Shown here: positions 9,416 to 19,078 of the stretch, piece after piece
How positions within the stretch are numbered: position 1 is the stretch's first letter
How the letters are laid out: each line of letters begins with the position of its first letter
Assembly: GCA_019635695.1 (NCBI GenBank)
Contig: JAHBYZ010000015.1
Coordinates: 23,991-87,990 of the forward strand
DNA: 64,000 bases
Direction: 5' to 3'
From: Rhizobiaceae bacterium
GTDB lineage: Bacteria; Pseudomonadota; Alphaproteobacteria; Rhizobiales; Rhizobiaceae
Translations under genes and position numbers: made by a program
The notes under the pieces: generated by a model
Databases searched by the model: none
Told to the model about the DNA's origin: nothing
The model's input: the letters and a program-made list of their open reading frames with translations, nothing else

Positions 9416-10698
9416 CCGCGACCGTCTTCGCCAATGCCCGCATCCTCGACCCGTCGCGCGGGCTGGACGAGGTCGGCACGGTGATCGTGCGCGGCCGCGA
9501 GATCCTCGCCGCGGGCGCGTCGGCCCGCAACCAGGGCGCGCCGGACGGCGCGGAAGTGGTGGACTGCGCCGGCAAGGCGATCCTGCCGGGGCTGGTGGAC
9601 AGCCGCGTCTTCGTCGGCGAACCGGGCGCGGAGCATCGCGAGACCATTGCCTCGGCGAGCGCCGCCGCCGCTGCCGGCGGCGTCACCTCCATCGTGATGA
9701 TGCCCGACACCGACCCGGTGATCGACGACGTGGCGCTGGTCGAGTTCGTGCTGCGCACCGCCCGCGACACCGCCGACGTCAGCGTCTTCCCGGCCGCCGC
9801 CATAACCCGCGGGCTGGCCGGGCAGGAGCTCTCGGAATTCGGCCTGCTGAGGGCGTCCGGTGCCGTCGCCTTCACCGAAGGACGCAGAACGCTGGCGAGC
9901 GCGCTGGTGATGCGTCGCGCGCTGACCTACGCCCGCGACTTCGACGCGCTGGTCGCGCACGAGACGAAGGACGCAGATCTCGGCGCGGGCGGCGTGATGA
10001 ACGAGGGCCTCTATGCCAGCTGGCTCGGCCTCTCCGGCGTGCCGCGCGAGGCGGAAATCATCCCGCTGGAGCGCGACCTGCGCCTGGCCCGCCTGACGCG
10101 CGGCCGCTACCACGCCGCCAAGATCTCGACCGCCATGTCGGCGGAAGCGGTGGCCCGCGCCAAGGCGGACGGCGCAAAAGTTTCGGCCGGCATCGCCATC
10201 GCCAATCTGTCGCTCAACGAACTGGATGTCGGCCAGTACCGCACCTTCTTCCGCCTGTCGCCGCCGCTGCGCGCGGAGGAGGACCGGCAGGCGATGATCG
10301 CGGCGCTGCGCGACGGCACCGTCGACGTGATCTCGTCGTCGCACGACCCGCAGGACGTCGACACCAAGCGCCTGCCCTTCGCGGAAGCTGCGTCCGGCGC
10401 GATCGGGCTGGAGACGCTGCTGGGCGCGGCGCTCAGGCTGCACCACAATGGCGACGTGCCGCTGCTGCGTCTGGTCGACGCGCTGTCGACCGCACCGGCG
10501 AAGCTGTTCGGCCTGCCGGGCGGGACGCTCGCACCCGGCGCGCCGGCCGACCTGATCGTGGTCGACCTCGACGAGCCGTGGATCGTGCGCGAGGACGCGA
10601 TCCGCTCGCGCTCCAAGAACACCTGCTTCGAGGGCGCGCGCATGCAGGGCAAGGTCTTGCAAACGCTGGTGGCGGGCCGCACAGTGTTCTCGGCCTGA
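9412..10698 (+). CDS. pyrC: dihydroorotase-like protein lacking the metal site (PyrC'/PyrX type)
   Basis: The 428-residue protein is clearly of the amidohydrolase/dihydroorotase family by length and by [20 protein letters not shown] and the C-terminal SKNTCFEG / [11 protein letters not shown] segments. The catalytic residues are missing: the HxH after LPGLVD reads SRVF (Arg65, Phe67), the later HVST histidine is lysine (AAKISTA), and the TDHAPH aspartate is serine (SSSHDPQ). It therefore probably cannot hydrolyse dihydroorotate. By analogy with the inactive PyrC' of pseudomonads it may be a structural partner of PyrB, to which it is translationally coupled. An active PyrC would have to be encoded elsewhere. 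Confidence 0.9.
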   Translation: MTATVFANARILDPSRGLDEVGTVIVRGREILAAGASARNQGAPDGAEVVDCAGKAILPGLVDSRVFVGEPGAEHRETIASASAAAAAGGVTSIVMMPDTDPVIDDVALVEFVLRTARDTADVSVFPAAAITRGLAGQELSEFGLLRASGAVAFTEGRRTLASALVMRRALTYARDFDALVAHETKDADLGAGGVMNEGLYASWLGLSGVPREAEIIPLERDLRLARLTRGRYHAAKISTAMSAEAVARAKADGAKVSAGIAIANLSLNELDVGQYRTFFRLSPPLRAEEDRQAMIAALRDGTVDVISSSHDPQDVDTKRLPFAEAASGAIGLETLLGAALRLHHNGDVPLLRLVDALSTAPAKLFGLPGGTLAPGAPADLIVVDLDEPWIVREDAIRSRSKNTCFEGARMQGKVLQTLVAGRTVFSA

Positions 10699-10720
10699 GC
10701 CGGGCGGAGGAACCCTTTCG

Positions 10721-11311
10721 ATGTCGACTTACCTGCCCTTCGCAGGCGCGCTGCTGTTCGGCTACCTGCTCGGCTCCATCCCCTTCGGCCTGATCCTCAC
10801 CCGCATGGCCGGGCTCGGCGACGTGCGCAAGATCGGCTCCGGCAACATCGGCGCCACCAACGTGCTCCGCACCGGCAGGCGAGGACTCGCCGCTGCGACC
10901 TTGCTCCTCGACGCGCTGAAGGGCACGGCCGCTGTGCTGCTCGCCTGCTGGGTGGCGCCCGAATTTGGCGTCTTCGCAGGACTTGGCGCCTTCCTCGGTC
11001 ATCTCTTCCCGGTCTGGCTCGGCTTCAGGGGCGGCAAGGGCGTTGCCACCTATGTCGGCGTGCTGTTTGCGCTGTCGTGGCAGGCCGGGCTGGTGTTCGC
11101 CGTGGTGTGGATCGCGATTGCGGCGATCTCCCGCTACTCCTCGCTTTCGGCGCTGGTTGCCACCCTGGCCGCGCCGCTCTTCGTCTGGTGGCAAGGCTCG
11201 GGCAGCTATGCTCTGGCGCTCGCGGCGATGACGGTGATCGTCTTCGTCAAGCACCGGGCCAACATATCCCGGCTGCTGTCGGGCACAGAATCACGCATCG
11301 GCGCCAAATGA
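10721..11311 (+). CDS. plsY: acyl-phosphate:glycerol-3-phosphate acyltransferase
   Basis: PlsY is an inner-membrane enzyme that moves an acyl group from acyl-phosphate to glycerol-3-phosphate, the first step of phospholipid synthesis. The 196-residue protein is strongly hydrophobic. It has the three family motifs: GSIPFG near residue 18, GSGNIGATN at 39-47 for glycerol-phosphate, and FRGGKGVAT at 101-109 for acyl-phosphate. A GGAGG ribosome binding site precedes the ATG. The gene follows the pyrC-like gene by 22 bases, and its stop overlaps dprA by four bases, so the whole pyrB-dprA stretch may form one transcript. Confidence 0.96.
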   Translation: MSTYLPFAGALLFGYLLGSIPFGLILTRMAGLGDVRKIGSGNIGATNVLRTGRRGLAAATLLLDALKGTAAVLLACWVAPEFGVFAGLGAFLGHLFPVWLGFRGGKGVATYVGVLFALSWQAGLVFAVVWIAIAAISRYSSLSALVATLAAPLFVWWQGSGSYALALAAMTVIVFVKHRANISRLLSGTESRIGAK

Positions 11312-12444
11312 CCGGGGCGGCGGAAGGCACCAGCCTTTCCCAGCAGCAAGGCCTTTCCGACCGACAGCGGCTGGCCTGGCTGCGCCTGATCCGCAGCGAG
11401 AACGTCGGCCCCCTCACCTTCCGTGACCTCATCAACCGTTTCGGCTCGGCCGAAGCTGCGCTGCAGGCGCTGCCGGAGCTGGCGCAACGCGGCGGCGGCC
11501 GGGCGCGCATCTGCAGGGCGGACGACGCGGAAAAGGAGCTGGAGACGGCCGCGCGCTTCGGCGCCCGTTTCATCGCGCTCGGCGAGGCCGGCTATCCGCC
11601 GCTGCTGAAGCTGATGCCGGGGCCGCCGCCGCTGCTCGCGGTCAAGGGCGAGCCTGCGGTGCTTGCGCTCCCCTGCGTCGCTATCGTCGGCGCGCGCAAC
11701 GCCTCGCTGGCCGGCATCCGCTTCGCGCGCCAGCTGGCGCGCGATGTCGGCGCGCAGGGCTACGCGATCGCCTCGGGGCTGGCGCGCGGCATCGACGCCG
11801 CCGCCCACACCGGAAGTTTCGACACCGGCACCATCGCGGCGATGGCGGGCGGTCTGGACCGGCCCTACCCGCCTGAGCACGAAGTGCTCTGCAACGAGAT
11901 CGTCGCGCGCGGCGCGCTGATCTCAGAGATGCCGTTCGGCTGGGAGCCGCGCGCGAAAGACTTTCCGCGCCGCAACCGCCTGATCGCCGGGCTCGCCTAC
12001 GGACTGGTTGTGGTCGAAGCCGCGCTGCGCTCCGGCTCGCTTATCAGCGCGCGGCTGGCGGGCGAGTTCGGTCGGCTGGTCTTTGCCGTGCCCGGCTCGC
12101 CGCTCGACCCGCGCGCCGCCGGCACCAACGGGCTGTTGAAGGAAGGCGCCATCCTCGTCACAGGAGCGGACGACGTGCTGCACGCTATCGCTCCGCAATC
12201 CGGACTTGAGGTTCGCCCCGCGGCCAGTTTCGAAGAACCTGTCGATTTTGCCGCCGCACCCGAACCCGGAGAGGACGATCGCAGCCGGGTGGTCGAGGCG
12301 CTGAGCCCCACCCCCGTGCCTATCGACGAAATCGTTCGGCATACCGGCCTGCACCCCGCGCAGGTCCACCTCGTCCTGCTCGAGCTGCAGCTCGCCGGCC
12401 GGCTTGAGCGCCACTCAGGAGGCGCTGTTTCGCTTCTGTTGTGA
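11308..12444 (+). CDS. dprA: DNA processing protein DprA
   Basis: DprA loads RecA on incoming single-stranded DNA during transformation. The 378-residue protein has an N-terminal helical region, then the Rossmann-like DprA core starting [10 protein letters not shown] at about residue 124. The core continues with [12 protein letters not shown] at 156-167, the PYPPEH segment, [11 protein letters not shown] and the [11 protein letters not shown] stretch. A C-terminal winged-helix-like domain (residues ~315-378) ends at the stop. The ATG overlaps the plsY stop (ATGA). The last 30 bases overlap a small gene on the other strand. Presence of dprA alone does not show that the organism is competent. 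Confidence 0.95.
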   Translation: MTGAAEGTSLSQQQGLSDRQRLAWLRLIRSENVGPLTFRDLINRFGSAEAALQALPELAQRGGGRARICRADDAEKELETAARFGARFIALGEAGYPPLLKLMPGPPPLLAVKGEPAVLALPCVAIVGARNASLAGIRFARQLARDVGAQGYAIASGLARGIDAAAHTGSFDTGTIAAMAGGLDRPYPPEHEVLCNEIVARGALISEMPFGWEPRAKDFPRRNRLIAGLAYGLVVVEAALRSGSLISARLAGEFGRLVFAVPGSPLDPRAAGTNGLLKEGAILVTGADDVLHAIAPQSGLEVRPAASFEEPVDFAAAPEPGEDDRSRVVEALSPTPVPIDEIVRHTGLHPAQVHLVLLELQLAGRLERHSGGAVSLLL

Positions 12445-12651
12445 TCGTGTCGTTGCAGGAGCCGAGGGCCGCACCCGCATCGGCCGCTCCCCGCGGATAA
12501 TGTCGCTGGCCTCGACGTAAGCCATCTCGATCAGATAGGCGAGCATGTCGTAGCGCTCCGCCTCGGCGATCTCGCGCATTTCGCGAAGCATGGACTGGAG
12601 GTAGTCGAGCGAGTCGGTTCGCTTGTGCGAAGACGACACGTATTGGGGCAT
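12415..12651 (-). CDS. small conserved hypothetical protein, 78 aa
   Basis: The protein begins MPQYVSSSHKRTDSLDYLQSML, with a central helix-forming stretch LREMREIAEAERYDMLAYLIEMAYVEASDIIRG (read in part) and a basic, disordered tail. I recall near-identical short proteins in this position in other rhizobia, which makes it real, but no function is known. The ATG at 12649-12651 was chosen over an upstream GTG because AAGGTG sits seven bases before it. It is convergent with dprA (30-base overlap) and divergent from topA, with the palindromes at 12727-12815 between them. Confidence 0.7.
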   Translation of the reverse strand: MPQYVSSSHKRTDSLDYLQSMLREMREIAEAERYDMLAYLIEMAYVEASDIIRGERPMRVRPSAPATTRSQQKRNSAS

Positions 12652-12726
12652 GATACGCACCTTGCGTTTGAGCCCTGGGCGCCCCAGCCCGGCAGGCTAA
12701 TGATTGTAAGGTTGTATCTATCGTTG

Positions 12727-12747
12727 GATTCAACCGATAATTGAATC
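12727..12747. promoter_or_regulatory. perfect inverted repeat, 7-7-7, candidate operator
   Basis: GATTCAA and TTGAATC flank a seven-base spacer in the AT-rich region between the 78-aa gene and topA. One arm also provides a possible -35 (TTGAAT) for the minus-strand gene, with TACAAT 19 bases further on. This suggests a regulator site, but no regulator is adjacent. Confidence 0.4.
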
Positions 12748-12783
12748 GAGTTCTATCTAAACGTGCTTTAGCGATAGCGCAAG

Positions 12784-12815
12784 CAACTTGAGATTGCCGT
12801 CACGGCAAGTTGTAT
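12784..12815 (+). promoter_or_regulatory. candidate topA promoter with a palindromic spacer
   Basis: CTTGAG (12787-12792) and TTGTAT (12810-12815) are 17 bases apart. The same segment is an inverted repeat: CAACTTG (12784-12790) pairs with CAAGTTG (12806-12812) around a nested TGCCGT/ACGGCA. A palindrome filling a promoter spacer would suit repression or a supercoiling-sensitive control of topoisomerase I. The leader to the topA ATG would be about 110 bases. Confidence 0.4.
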
Positions 12816-12930
12816 GAGGAGGTCGGCCCTTGACCCGCCGCCAAAGCGCAGCCATGTGACGTGCTCTTTCGAGGAATGCGGCAAGTGGCGCGTGTCTGAT
12901 CCAGCGGCGCCGGAAGGGTTTAGCGCCGGC

Positions 12931-15558
12931 ATGGACGTCGTCGTCGTGGAATCGCCTGCCAAGGCGAAGACCATCAACAAATATCTGGGCCGTGGCTACA
13001 AGGTGCTGGCCTCGTTCGGCCACGTCCGCGACCTGCCGGCCAAGGACGGTTCGGTCCGCCCCGACGAGGACTTCGCCATGTCGTGGGCGGTCGACACCGC
13101 CTCCGCCAAGCGGCTGTCCGACATCGCCAGCGCCGTGAAGGACGCCGACGGCCTGATTCTCGCTACCGACCCCGACCGCGAGGGAGAGGCGATCTCGTGG
13201 CATGTGCTGGAGGTGCTGCGCGCCAAGCGCGCGATAAAGGACAAGCCCGTCAGCCGCGTCGTCTTCAACGCCATCACCAAGCAGGCCGTGCTGGACGCGA
13301 TGGCGCATCCGCGCGACATCGACGCCCCGCTGGTCGACGCCTATCTGGCGCGCCGCGCGCTCGACTATCTCGTCGGCTTCACGCTGTCGCCGGTGCTGTG
13401 GCGCAAGCTGCCCGGTGCGCGTTCGGCCGGCCGCGTCCAGTCGGTGGCGCTCAGGCTCGTCTGCGACCGCGAGGCCGAGATCGAGCGCTTCGTCCGCGAG
13501 GAATACTGGAACGTGGTGGCTGCGCTGGGCACGCCGCGCAACGACAGCTTCGAGGCGCGCCTCACCGCCTTCGACGGGAAGAAGCTCCAAAAGCTCGACA
13601 TCAAGAACAAGGGACAGGCTGACGACATCGTCGCCATGCTGAACGGCGCGACGTTCCGGGCGCTTTCGGTCGAAGCCAAACCGACCAAGCGCAATCCCGG
13701 CCCGCCCTTCACCACCTCGACCTTGCAGCAGGCGGCATCCTCGCGCCTCGGCTTCTCGGCCGACCGCACGATGAAAGTGGCGCAGCGGCTCTATGAGGGT
13801 GTCGACATCGGCGGCGAGACGGCCGGCCTGATCACCTACATGCGTACCGACGGCGTGCAGATGGCGCCCGAGGCGATCGAGGCCGCGCGCGGCGCGATCT
13901 CAAAGGAATTCGGAGCGAACTATCTGCCGGAGAAGCCCCGCTTCTATTCCACCAAGGCCAAGAATGCGCAGGAAGCGCACGAGGCGATCCGCCCGACCGA
14001 CTTCTTCCGCACGCCCGCTTCGGTGAAGGCCTATCTGGATGCCGACCAGTTCCGCCTCTACGACATGGTCTGGAAGCGCGCCATCGCCAGCCAGATGAAC
14101 CCGGCCGACATCGAGCGCACCACTGCCGAGATCGAAGCGCGCAACGGCCAGCGCACCGCCGGCCTGCGCGCCACCGGCCAGGTCATCCGCTTCGACGGCT
14201 TCATCGCCGCCTATACGGACCAGAAGGAAGACGACCAGGAGGACGAGGACAATCGCCGACTGCCGGAAATCCGCGAAGGCGAGACGCTGAAGCGCGAGAG
14301 CGTGACGGCCACTCAGCACTCGACCGAGCCGCCGCCGCGCTACACCGAGGCGACGCTCATCAAGAAGATGGAGGAACTCGGCATCGGCCGCCCGTCGACC
14401 TACGCGGCGACGCTGAAGACGCTGGAGGACCGCGAATATGTCACCATCGACAAGCGCCGGCTTATCCCGCATTCGCGCGGCCGGCTGGTCACGGCGTTCC
14501 TGGAGAGCTTCTTCGACAAATACGTCGAATACGACTTCACCGCCGCTCTGGAAGAGAAGCTCGACCGCATTTCCGCCGGCGAAATGGACTGGAAGGACGT
14601 GCTGCGTGATTTCTGGCGGGATTTCTCCGCCCATGTCGACGAGACGAAGGAACTGCGTGTCTCCGACGTGCTGAACGCGCTGAACGAGGATCTGGCGCCG
14701 CTGGTCTTTCCGGCGCGGGAAGACGGCTCCAATCCCCGCGTATGCCCGAAATGCGGCACCGGAAACCTGTCGCTCAAGCTCGGCCGGAACGGCGCCTTCG
14801 TCGGCTGCTCCAATTACCCGGAATGCAACTACACGCGCCAGTTCGGCGCCGAAGCCGGCGAGAACGGCGGCGAGAACGAGGACCGGCCGCTCGGCAAGGA
14901 TCCCTACACGGCCGAGGAGATCGTGCTGAAGAGCGGTCGCTTCGGTCCCTACGTCCAGCGTGGCGACGGCAAGGAGGCAAAGCGCTCCAGCCTGCCCAAG
15001 GGCTGGAAGGTCGAGGACATGGACCACGAGAAGGCGCTGGCGCTGCTGGCCCTGCCGCGTGACGTCGGCCAGCACCCCGAAAGCGGCAAGATGATCTCGG
15101 CGGGCCTCGGCCGCTACGGCCCGTTCGTCCACCACGACGGCACCTACGCCAATGTCGAGTCCATCGAGGACGTGTTCTCGATCGGTCTGAACCGGGCGGT
15201 GTCGCTGATCGCGGAGAAGAAGAACCGCTTCGCCGACCGCGGCTCGCGGTCCGCGCCCGCGGCGCTAAAGGAACTCGGCGACCATCCCGACGGCGGCAAG
15301 GTCACTGTGCGCGACGGACGCTACGGACCTTATGTGAACTGGGAGAAGGTCAACGCCAACATCCCCAAGGGCACCGATCCGATGTCGGTGACGCTGGAGA
15401 TGGCGCTGCCGTTGATTGCCGCTCGCGCCGAGGCGGCAGGCAGCAAGAAGGGCGGCCGCAAGACCGCGAAAGCCGCGGGTGCTAAGAAGCCGGCGGCCAA
15501 AAAGAAGGCCGCCCCTAAGAAGGCCCCGACAAAGAAATCAGCAAAGGCCGAGGACTGA
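12931..15558 (+). CDS. topA: DNA topoisomerase I
   Basis: Type IA topoisomerase that relaxes negative supercoils. The start at 12931 gives MDVVVVESPAKAKTI, the family N-terminus with the Toprim glutamate Glu7, and has GGAAGGG about 13 bases upstream; the open frame extends to 12814 without homologous residues. The Toprim DxDxE is Asp80, Asp82, Glu84 (ATDPDREGEA), and the nucleophile is Tyr303 in GLITYMRTDG. One four-cysteine zinc module (CPKC to CNYT) lies at about residues 604-632. Further topoisomerase C-terminal repeats follow (GRFGPYVQ, GRYGPFVHH, GRYGPYVNW), then a Lys/Ala-rich tail. The 875-residue length is normal for the group. Confidence 0.97.
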   Translation: MDVVVVESPAKAKTINKYLGRGYKVLASFGHVRDLPAKDGSVRPDEDFAMSWAVDTASAKRLSDIASAVKDADGLILATDPDREGEAISWHVLEVLRAKRAIKDKPVSRVVFNAITKQAVLDAMAHPRDIDAPLVDAYLARRALDYLVGFTLSPVLWRKLPGARSAGRVQSVALRLVCDREAEIERFVREEYWNVVAALGTPRNDSFEARLTAFDGKKLQKLDIKNKGQADDIVAMLNGATFRALSVEAKPTKRNPGPPFTTSTLQQAASSRLGFSADRTMKVAQRLYEGVDIGGETAGLITYMRTDGVQMAPEAIEAARGAISKEFGANYLPEKPRFYSTKAKNAQEAHEAIRPTDFFRTPASVKAYLDADQFRLYDMVWKRAIASQMNPADIERTTAEIEARNGQRTAGLRATGQVIRFDGFIAAYTDQKEDDQEDEDNRRLPEIREGETLKRESVTATQHSTEPPPRYTEATLIKKMEELGIGRPSTYAATLKTLEDREYVTIDKRRLIPHSRGRLVTAFLESFFDKYVEYDFTAALEEKLDRISAGEMDWKDVLRDFWRDFSAHVDETKELRVSDVLNALNEDLAPLVFPAREDGSNPRVCPKCGTGNLSLKLGRNGAFVGCSNYPECNYTRQFGAEAGENGGENEDRPLGKDPYTAEEIVLKSGRFGPYVQRGDGKEAKRSSLPKGWKVEDMDHEKALALLALPRDVGQHPESGKMISAGLGRYGPFVHHDGTYANVESIEDVFSIGLNRAVSLIAEKKNRFADRGSRSAPAALKELGDHPDGGKVTVRDGRYGPYVNWEKVNANIPKGTDPMSVTLEMALPLIAARAEAAGSKKGGRKTAKAAGAKKPAAKKKAAPKKAPTKKSAKAED

Positions 15559-15559
15559 G

Positions 15560-17857
15560 TTGGCGCGCAGCATCTCCGGCAAACCGTCCCGAAGCGGCAA
15601 GCCTGCCGCCGGGGGCGAAGCGTCGGATTTCCGCCCGACAAAAGAGCAGATCGTCGCCTGGATCGACGAGAACCCAGACGCCGGCAAGCGCGAGGTCGCC
15701 CGCGCCTTCGGCCTGAAGGGTCCCGACCGCGTCTGGCTCAAGGACATGCTGTCGGAACTGGCCGAGGAAGGTTCGATCGAGAAGAAGGGCCGGCGCGTCT
15801 CGCGGCCCGGCGCCCTGCCCCCGGTGACCGTTCTCGACATCGTGGCGCGCGACGCCGACGGCCTGCTGATCGCGCACCCGTCCGAGGAGCACGGCGGCAA
15901 GGCGAACACCGTGCTCATCAAGCCGTCACGCGGCGGCCCCGCCCCGGGCGTCGGCGACCGCGTGCTGGCCAAGATCTTCCGCAACAAGGAAGAAGGCGGC
16001 CCGGCCTACACCGGCCGCGTGATGAAGCTGCTGGAAAAGAGCAAGCCGGCACTACTCGGCGTCTTCCGTAAGCTCCCGGACGGCTCGTTCCGCATCGAGC
16101 CCGTCGAACGCACCCAGCCAGAGCTGACCGTCGACCCGGAATTCACCGCGGGCGCAAAGCCTGGCGATCTCGTCGAGGTCGAGCCGGTCCGGCTCGGCCG
16201 CTATGGCCTGCCGAAGGCCAAGGTCCTGTCCGTGGTGGGCTCGCTGTCGAGCGAGAAGGCGGTCTCCATGATCGCCATCCACATGCATGAGATACCCTAT
16301 ATCTTCCCGGCCGAGGTGATCGCGGAAGCCGCAGCGGCGAAGCCTGTCGGCATGACGGGAGGGCGGGAAGACTGGCGTCACCTGCCGCTCATCACCATCG
16401 ACCCCGCCGACGCAAAGGACCATGACGACGCGGTCTTCGCGCAGCCCGACGACGACCCGGCCAATGCCGGCGGCATCGTCGCCTACGTCGCCATCGCCGA
16501 CGTGGCGGCTTACGTGAAATCCGGCACGGCGATGGACCGCGAGGCGCTGAAACGCGGCAATTCCGTCTATTTCCCCGACCGCGTCGTGCCGATGCTGCCG
16601 GAGCGAATCTCCAACGATCTGTGCTCGCTGCGCGAGGGCGAGGACCGCCCGGCGCTGGCCGTGCGCATGGTGTTCGCGGCGGACGGGCGCAAGCTGCGCC
16701 ACGCCTTCCATCGCATTATGATGAGAAGCCCGGCCAAGCTCGCCTATCCGCAGGCGCAGGCTGCCATCGACGGCTCCCCTGACGCCAAGACCGCGCCGAT
16801 CCTCGAAACGGTGCTGAAGCCGCTGTGGGAAGGCTATCGCGTGCTGAAGCGCGGCCGCGACCATCGCGGGCCGCTGGAACTGGACCTGCCCGAGCGGAAA
16901 ATCCTGCTCAAGCCGGACGGCACGGTCGACCGCGTGGTCGTGCCCGAGCGCCTCGACGCCCACAAGCTGATCGAAGAGTTCATGATCCAGGCCAACGTCT
17001 GCGCCGCCGAGACGCTGGAGGCGAAGAAGCAGGCGCTGGTCTATCGCGTGCACGACGCGCCCTCGCTGGCCAAGCAGGAATCGCTGCGCGAGTTCCTGAA
17101 GACGCTCGGCATTTCGCTGGCGCAGGGCGCCGCGCTCAAGCCTTCCGCATTCAACGGCATATTGTCGCGGGTGGCCGGCACCGACGAGTCCGAGCTGGTC
17201 AGCGAGGTGGTGCTGCGGTCGCAGAGCCAGGCGGTCTATTCGCCTGAGAACCTTGGCCATTTCGGACTGAACCTGCGCCGCTACGCCCACTTCACCTCGC
17301 CCATCCGCCGCTATGCCGACCTGATCGTGCACCGAGCGCTGATCGGCGCGCTCGGCCTTGGAAACGAAGGACTTACGCAGGGCGAGGAGGCGCGGCTGGA
17401 GGAAATCTCGGCGCTGATCTCCGCAACGGAGCGGCGCGCCATGGCGGCCGAGCGCGACACCGTCGACCGGCTGGTCGCGCAGCATCTGGCCGACAATGTC
17501 GGCTCAACCTACGAGGCACGCGTGTCGGGCGTGACCAAGTCGGGACTTTTTGTCCAATTGCCGCAGTTCGGCACGGACGGCTTCATTCCCGTGTCATCGC
17601 TGGGTGACGACTACTATATCTTCGACGAGACCGCGCGCGCGCTGGTCGGGGAACGGACTGGCAAGGGGTTCCGGCTGGCCGACCGCGTGGAGGTCGAGCT
17701 GGTCGAGGTGATGCCGATGGCAGGAGCAATGCGGTTTTCGATGCTGTCGGAGCCGAAACCGATGCCCACCGCCGTCCGTTCCTTCCACAAGGCGACGCGT
17801 GGGAAAGCGCGCCAGCGCGCGACGCAGAGGCGGTCACCCGGCCGCCGCAGGCGGTGA
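15560..17857 (+). CDS. rnr: ribonuclease R
   Basis: RNase R is a processive 3'-5' exoribonuclease able to degrade structured RNA. The start is a TTG one base after the topA stop, with GAGG eight bases upstream; it gives 765 residues. Visible domains are an N-terminal helix-turn-helix-like region (residues ~25-75, EQIVAWIDEN to GLKGPDRVWLKDML), cold-shock-type domains, and the RNB catalytic domain. The RNB domain has DPADAKDHDDAVFA (about 281-294) carrying the metal-binding aspartates, then HFTSPIRRYADLIVHR. An S1 domain at about 652-735 (STYEARVSGVTKSGLFVQL) is followed by a basic tail. It is probably co-transcribed with topA and the DUF983 gene. Confidence 0.95.
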   Translation: MARSISGKPSRSGKPAAGGEASDFRPTKEQIVAWIDENPDAGKREVARAFGLKGPDRVWLKDMLSELAEEGSIEKKGRRVSRPGALPPVTVLDIVARDADGLLIAHPSEEHGGKANTVLIKPSRGGPAPGVGDRVLAKIFRNKEEGGPAYTGRVMKLLEKSKPALLGVFRKLPDGSFRIEPVERTQPELTVDPEFTAGAKPGDLVEVEPVRLGRYGLPKAKVLSVVGSLSSEKAVSMIAIHMHEIPYIFPAEVIAEAAAAKPVGMTGGREDWRHLPLITIDPADAKDHDDAVFAQPDDDPANAGGIVAYVAIADVAAYVKSGTAMDREALKRGNSVYFPDRVVPMLPERISNDLCSLREGEDRPALAVRMVFAADGRKLRHAFHRIMMRSPAKLAYPQAQAAIDGSPDAKTAPILETVLKPLWEGYRVLKRGRDHRGPLELDLPERKILLKPDGTVDRVVVPERLDAHKLIEEFMIQANVCAAETLEAKKQALVYRVHDAPSLAKQESLREFLKTLGISLAQGAALKPSAFNGILSRVAGTDESELVSEVVLRSQSQAVYSPENLGHFGLNLRRYAHFTSPIRRYADLIVHRALIGALGLGNEGLTQGEEARLEEISALISATERRAMAAERDTVDRLVAQHLADNVGSTYEARVSGVTKSGLFVQLPQFGTDGFIPVSSLGDDYYIFDETARALVGERTGKGFRLADRVEVELVEVMPMAGAMRFSMLSEPKPMPTAVRSFHKATRGKARQRATQRRSPGRRRR

Positions 17858-17877
17858 CGACACCGCAGGAGACGATG

Positions 17878-18300
17878 ATGACCGAGACGTTCACCAATGC
17901 CCGCCGCGCCGAGCGGCCGCTCGCACAGGCCATGTGGCGCGGCTTTCTCGGCAAGTGCCCGCATTGCGGCGAGGGCAAGCTGTTTCGTTCATACCTGAAG
18001 ACCGTCGACAACTGCGCATCCTGCGGCGAGGCGATGCACCACCATCGCGCCGACGACCTGCCGGCCTATCTCGTCGTCGTCATCGTCGGCCACATCGTCA
18101 TCGGCGCCTTCATGGGAGCGGAGACGATGTTCGCGCTGTCGACCTGGCAGCACCTCGCCATCTGGGTGCCGATCACGCTGGCCATGACCCTTGGGCTTCT
18201 GCAACCGGTGAAGGGCGCGGTCGTCGGCCTGCAATGGGCGCTTTACATGCACGGCTTCGGCGGCGAGGCTGACCACATCGAGACTCATCCCGAAGCATAG
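17878..18300 (+). CDS. DUF983 family membrane protein
   Basis: The protein has two CxxC pairs, CPHCGEGKLF and CASCGEAMHHHRADD, which probably bind one zinc ion. The segment between them and the following DLPAYLVVVIVGHIV match the DUF983 family, then two or three membrane helices follow. The function is unknown. The ATG at 17878 has AGGAGA five bases upstream; in-frame starts at 17875 and a GTG at 17854 (overlapping the rnr stop) are alternatives. The gene lies in the conserved topA-rnr-DUF983-NUDIX order of this group, which argues for transcription from the topA side. Confidence 0.88.
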   Translation: MTETFTNARRAERPLAQAMWRGFLGKCPHCGEGKLFRSYLKTVDNCASCGEAMHHHRADDLPAYLVVVIVGHIVIGAFMGAETMFALSTWQHLAIWVPITLAMTLGLLQPVKGAVVGLQWALYMHGFGGEADHIETHPEA

Positions 18301-18315
18301 CGCCGAAGCACACCC

Positions 18316-19071
18316 ATGTCTGACAGGCCCGAGACGATGGCGGGGCTCTCCCGCGCCGAGGTAGACCGGCTGGAGAGCAAGGACATCGCGCTCGGCCCCG
18401 GGCCGTTGCGCCCGCGCGACGCCGCCACGCTGATCCTGATCGACCGCGCCGGTCCCGCGCCGAGCGTGCTGCTGGGGCGGCGTAGCCGCAAGCACGCCTT
18501 CATGCCGGGCAAGTTCGTCTTCCCCGGCGGACGCACCGACCCTGCCGACGCGCGCGTGCCGGTCGCGGCGGCGCTCGATCCGGGCGTGGAAGCCAAGCTG
18601 ATGACCGGCCGCGTGACCAGCGCCAGGGCACGCGCCATCGCCATGTCGGCCATTCGCGAGACCTATGAGGAAGCGGGCCTGCTGATCGGCAGCAAGGCCC
18701 GCTTCGCCACCGGCAAGGCGGATTGGCAGGGCTTTGTCGAGCACGGTGTCACGCCCACGCTGGATCATCTGCGCTATCTGGCACGCGCCGTTACCCCGCC
18801 CGGCCGCGTGCGCCGCTTCGATACCCGCTTCCTCGTCGCCTTCCGCGATCATGTCGCGGTTGCCCTGCCCGAAGGCGGCCCGACGCAGGAACTAGAGGAG
18901 CTCGTCTGGCTTCCGGTCGCCGAAGCCATGAACATCGACGTCGCCACGATCACCCGCACGATCCTGGCCGTGCTGCGAGACCGGCTGGCAGCCGATCCAG
19001 GCTTCGATCCGGCCGGGCCGGTACCTTTCTATCGCATGGTGAACCGGCGCATGTCCGCCGAGGCGATCTGA
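18316..19071 (+). CDS. NUDIX hydrolase
   Basis: A 251-residue protein with the Nudix helix core RETYEEAG at residues 114-121. The conserved upstream glycine lies in KFVFPGGRTDPAD (about 66-78), separated from the core by a long insertion. This split Nudix box is seen in the NUDT8/NUDT19-like group that acts on CoA derivatives; substrate assignment here is only a suggestion. It starts 15 bases after the DUF983 gene and ends seven bases before the MFS gene, so it is likely part of the same transcript. Confidence 0.88.
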   Translation: MSDRPETMAGLSRAEVDRLESKDIALGPGPLRPRDAATLILIDRAGPAPSVLLGRRSRKHAFMPGKFVFPGGRTDPADARVPVAAALDPGVEAKLMTGRVTSARARAIAMSAIRETYEEAGLLIGSKARFATGKADWQGFVEHGVTPTLDHLRYLARAVTPPGRVRRFDTRFLVAFRDHVAVALPEGGPTQELEELVWLPVAEAMNIDVATITRTILAVLRDRLAADPGFDPAGPVPFYRMVNRRMSAEAI

Positions 19072-19078
19072 CCGCTCC

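Noticed and set aside
8632..10662. 676-codon minus-strand open frame
   Set aside because: Antisense to pyrB and the pyrC-like gene, both of which have clear family motifs; composition is His/Arg/Asp-rich and not protein-like.
16052..17485. 477-codon minus-strand open frame inside rnr
   Set aside because: Complete antisense overlap with the RNase R catalytic domain and shadow-type composition.
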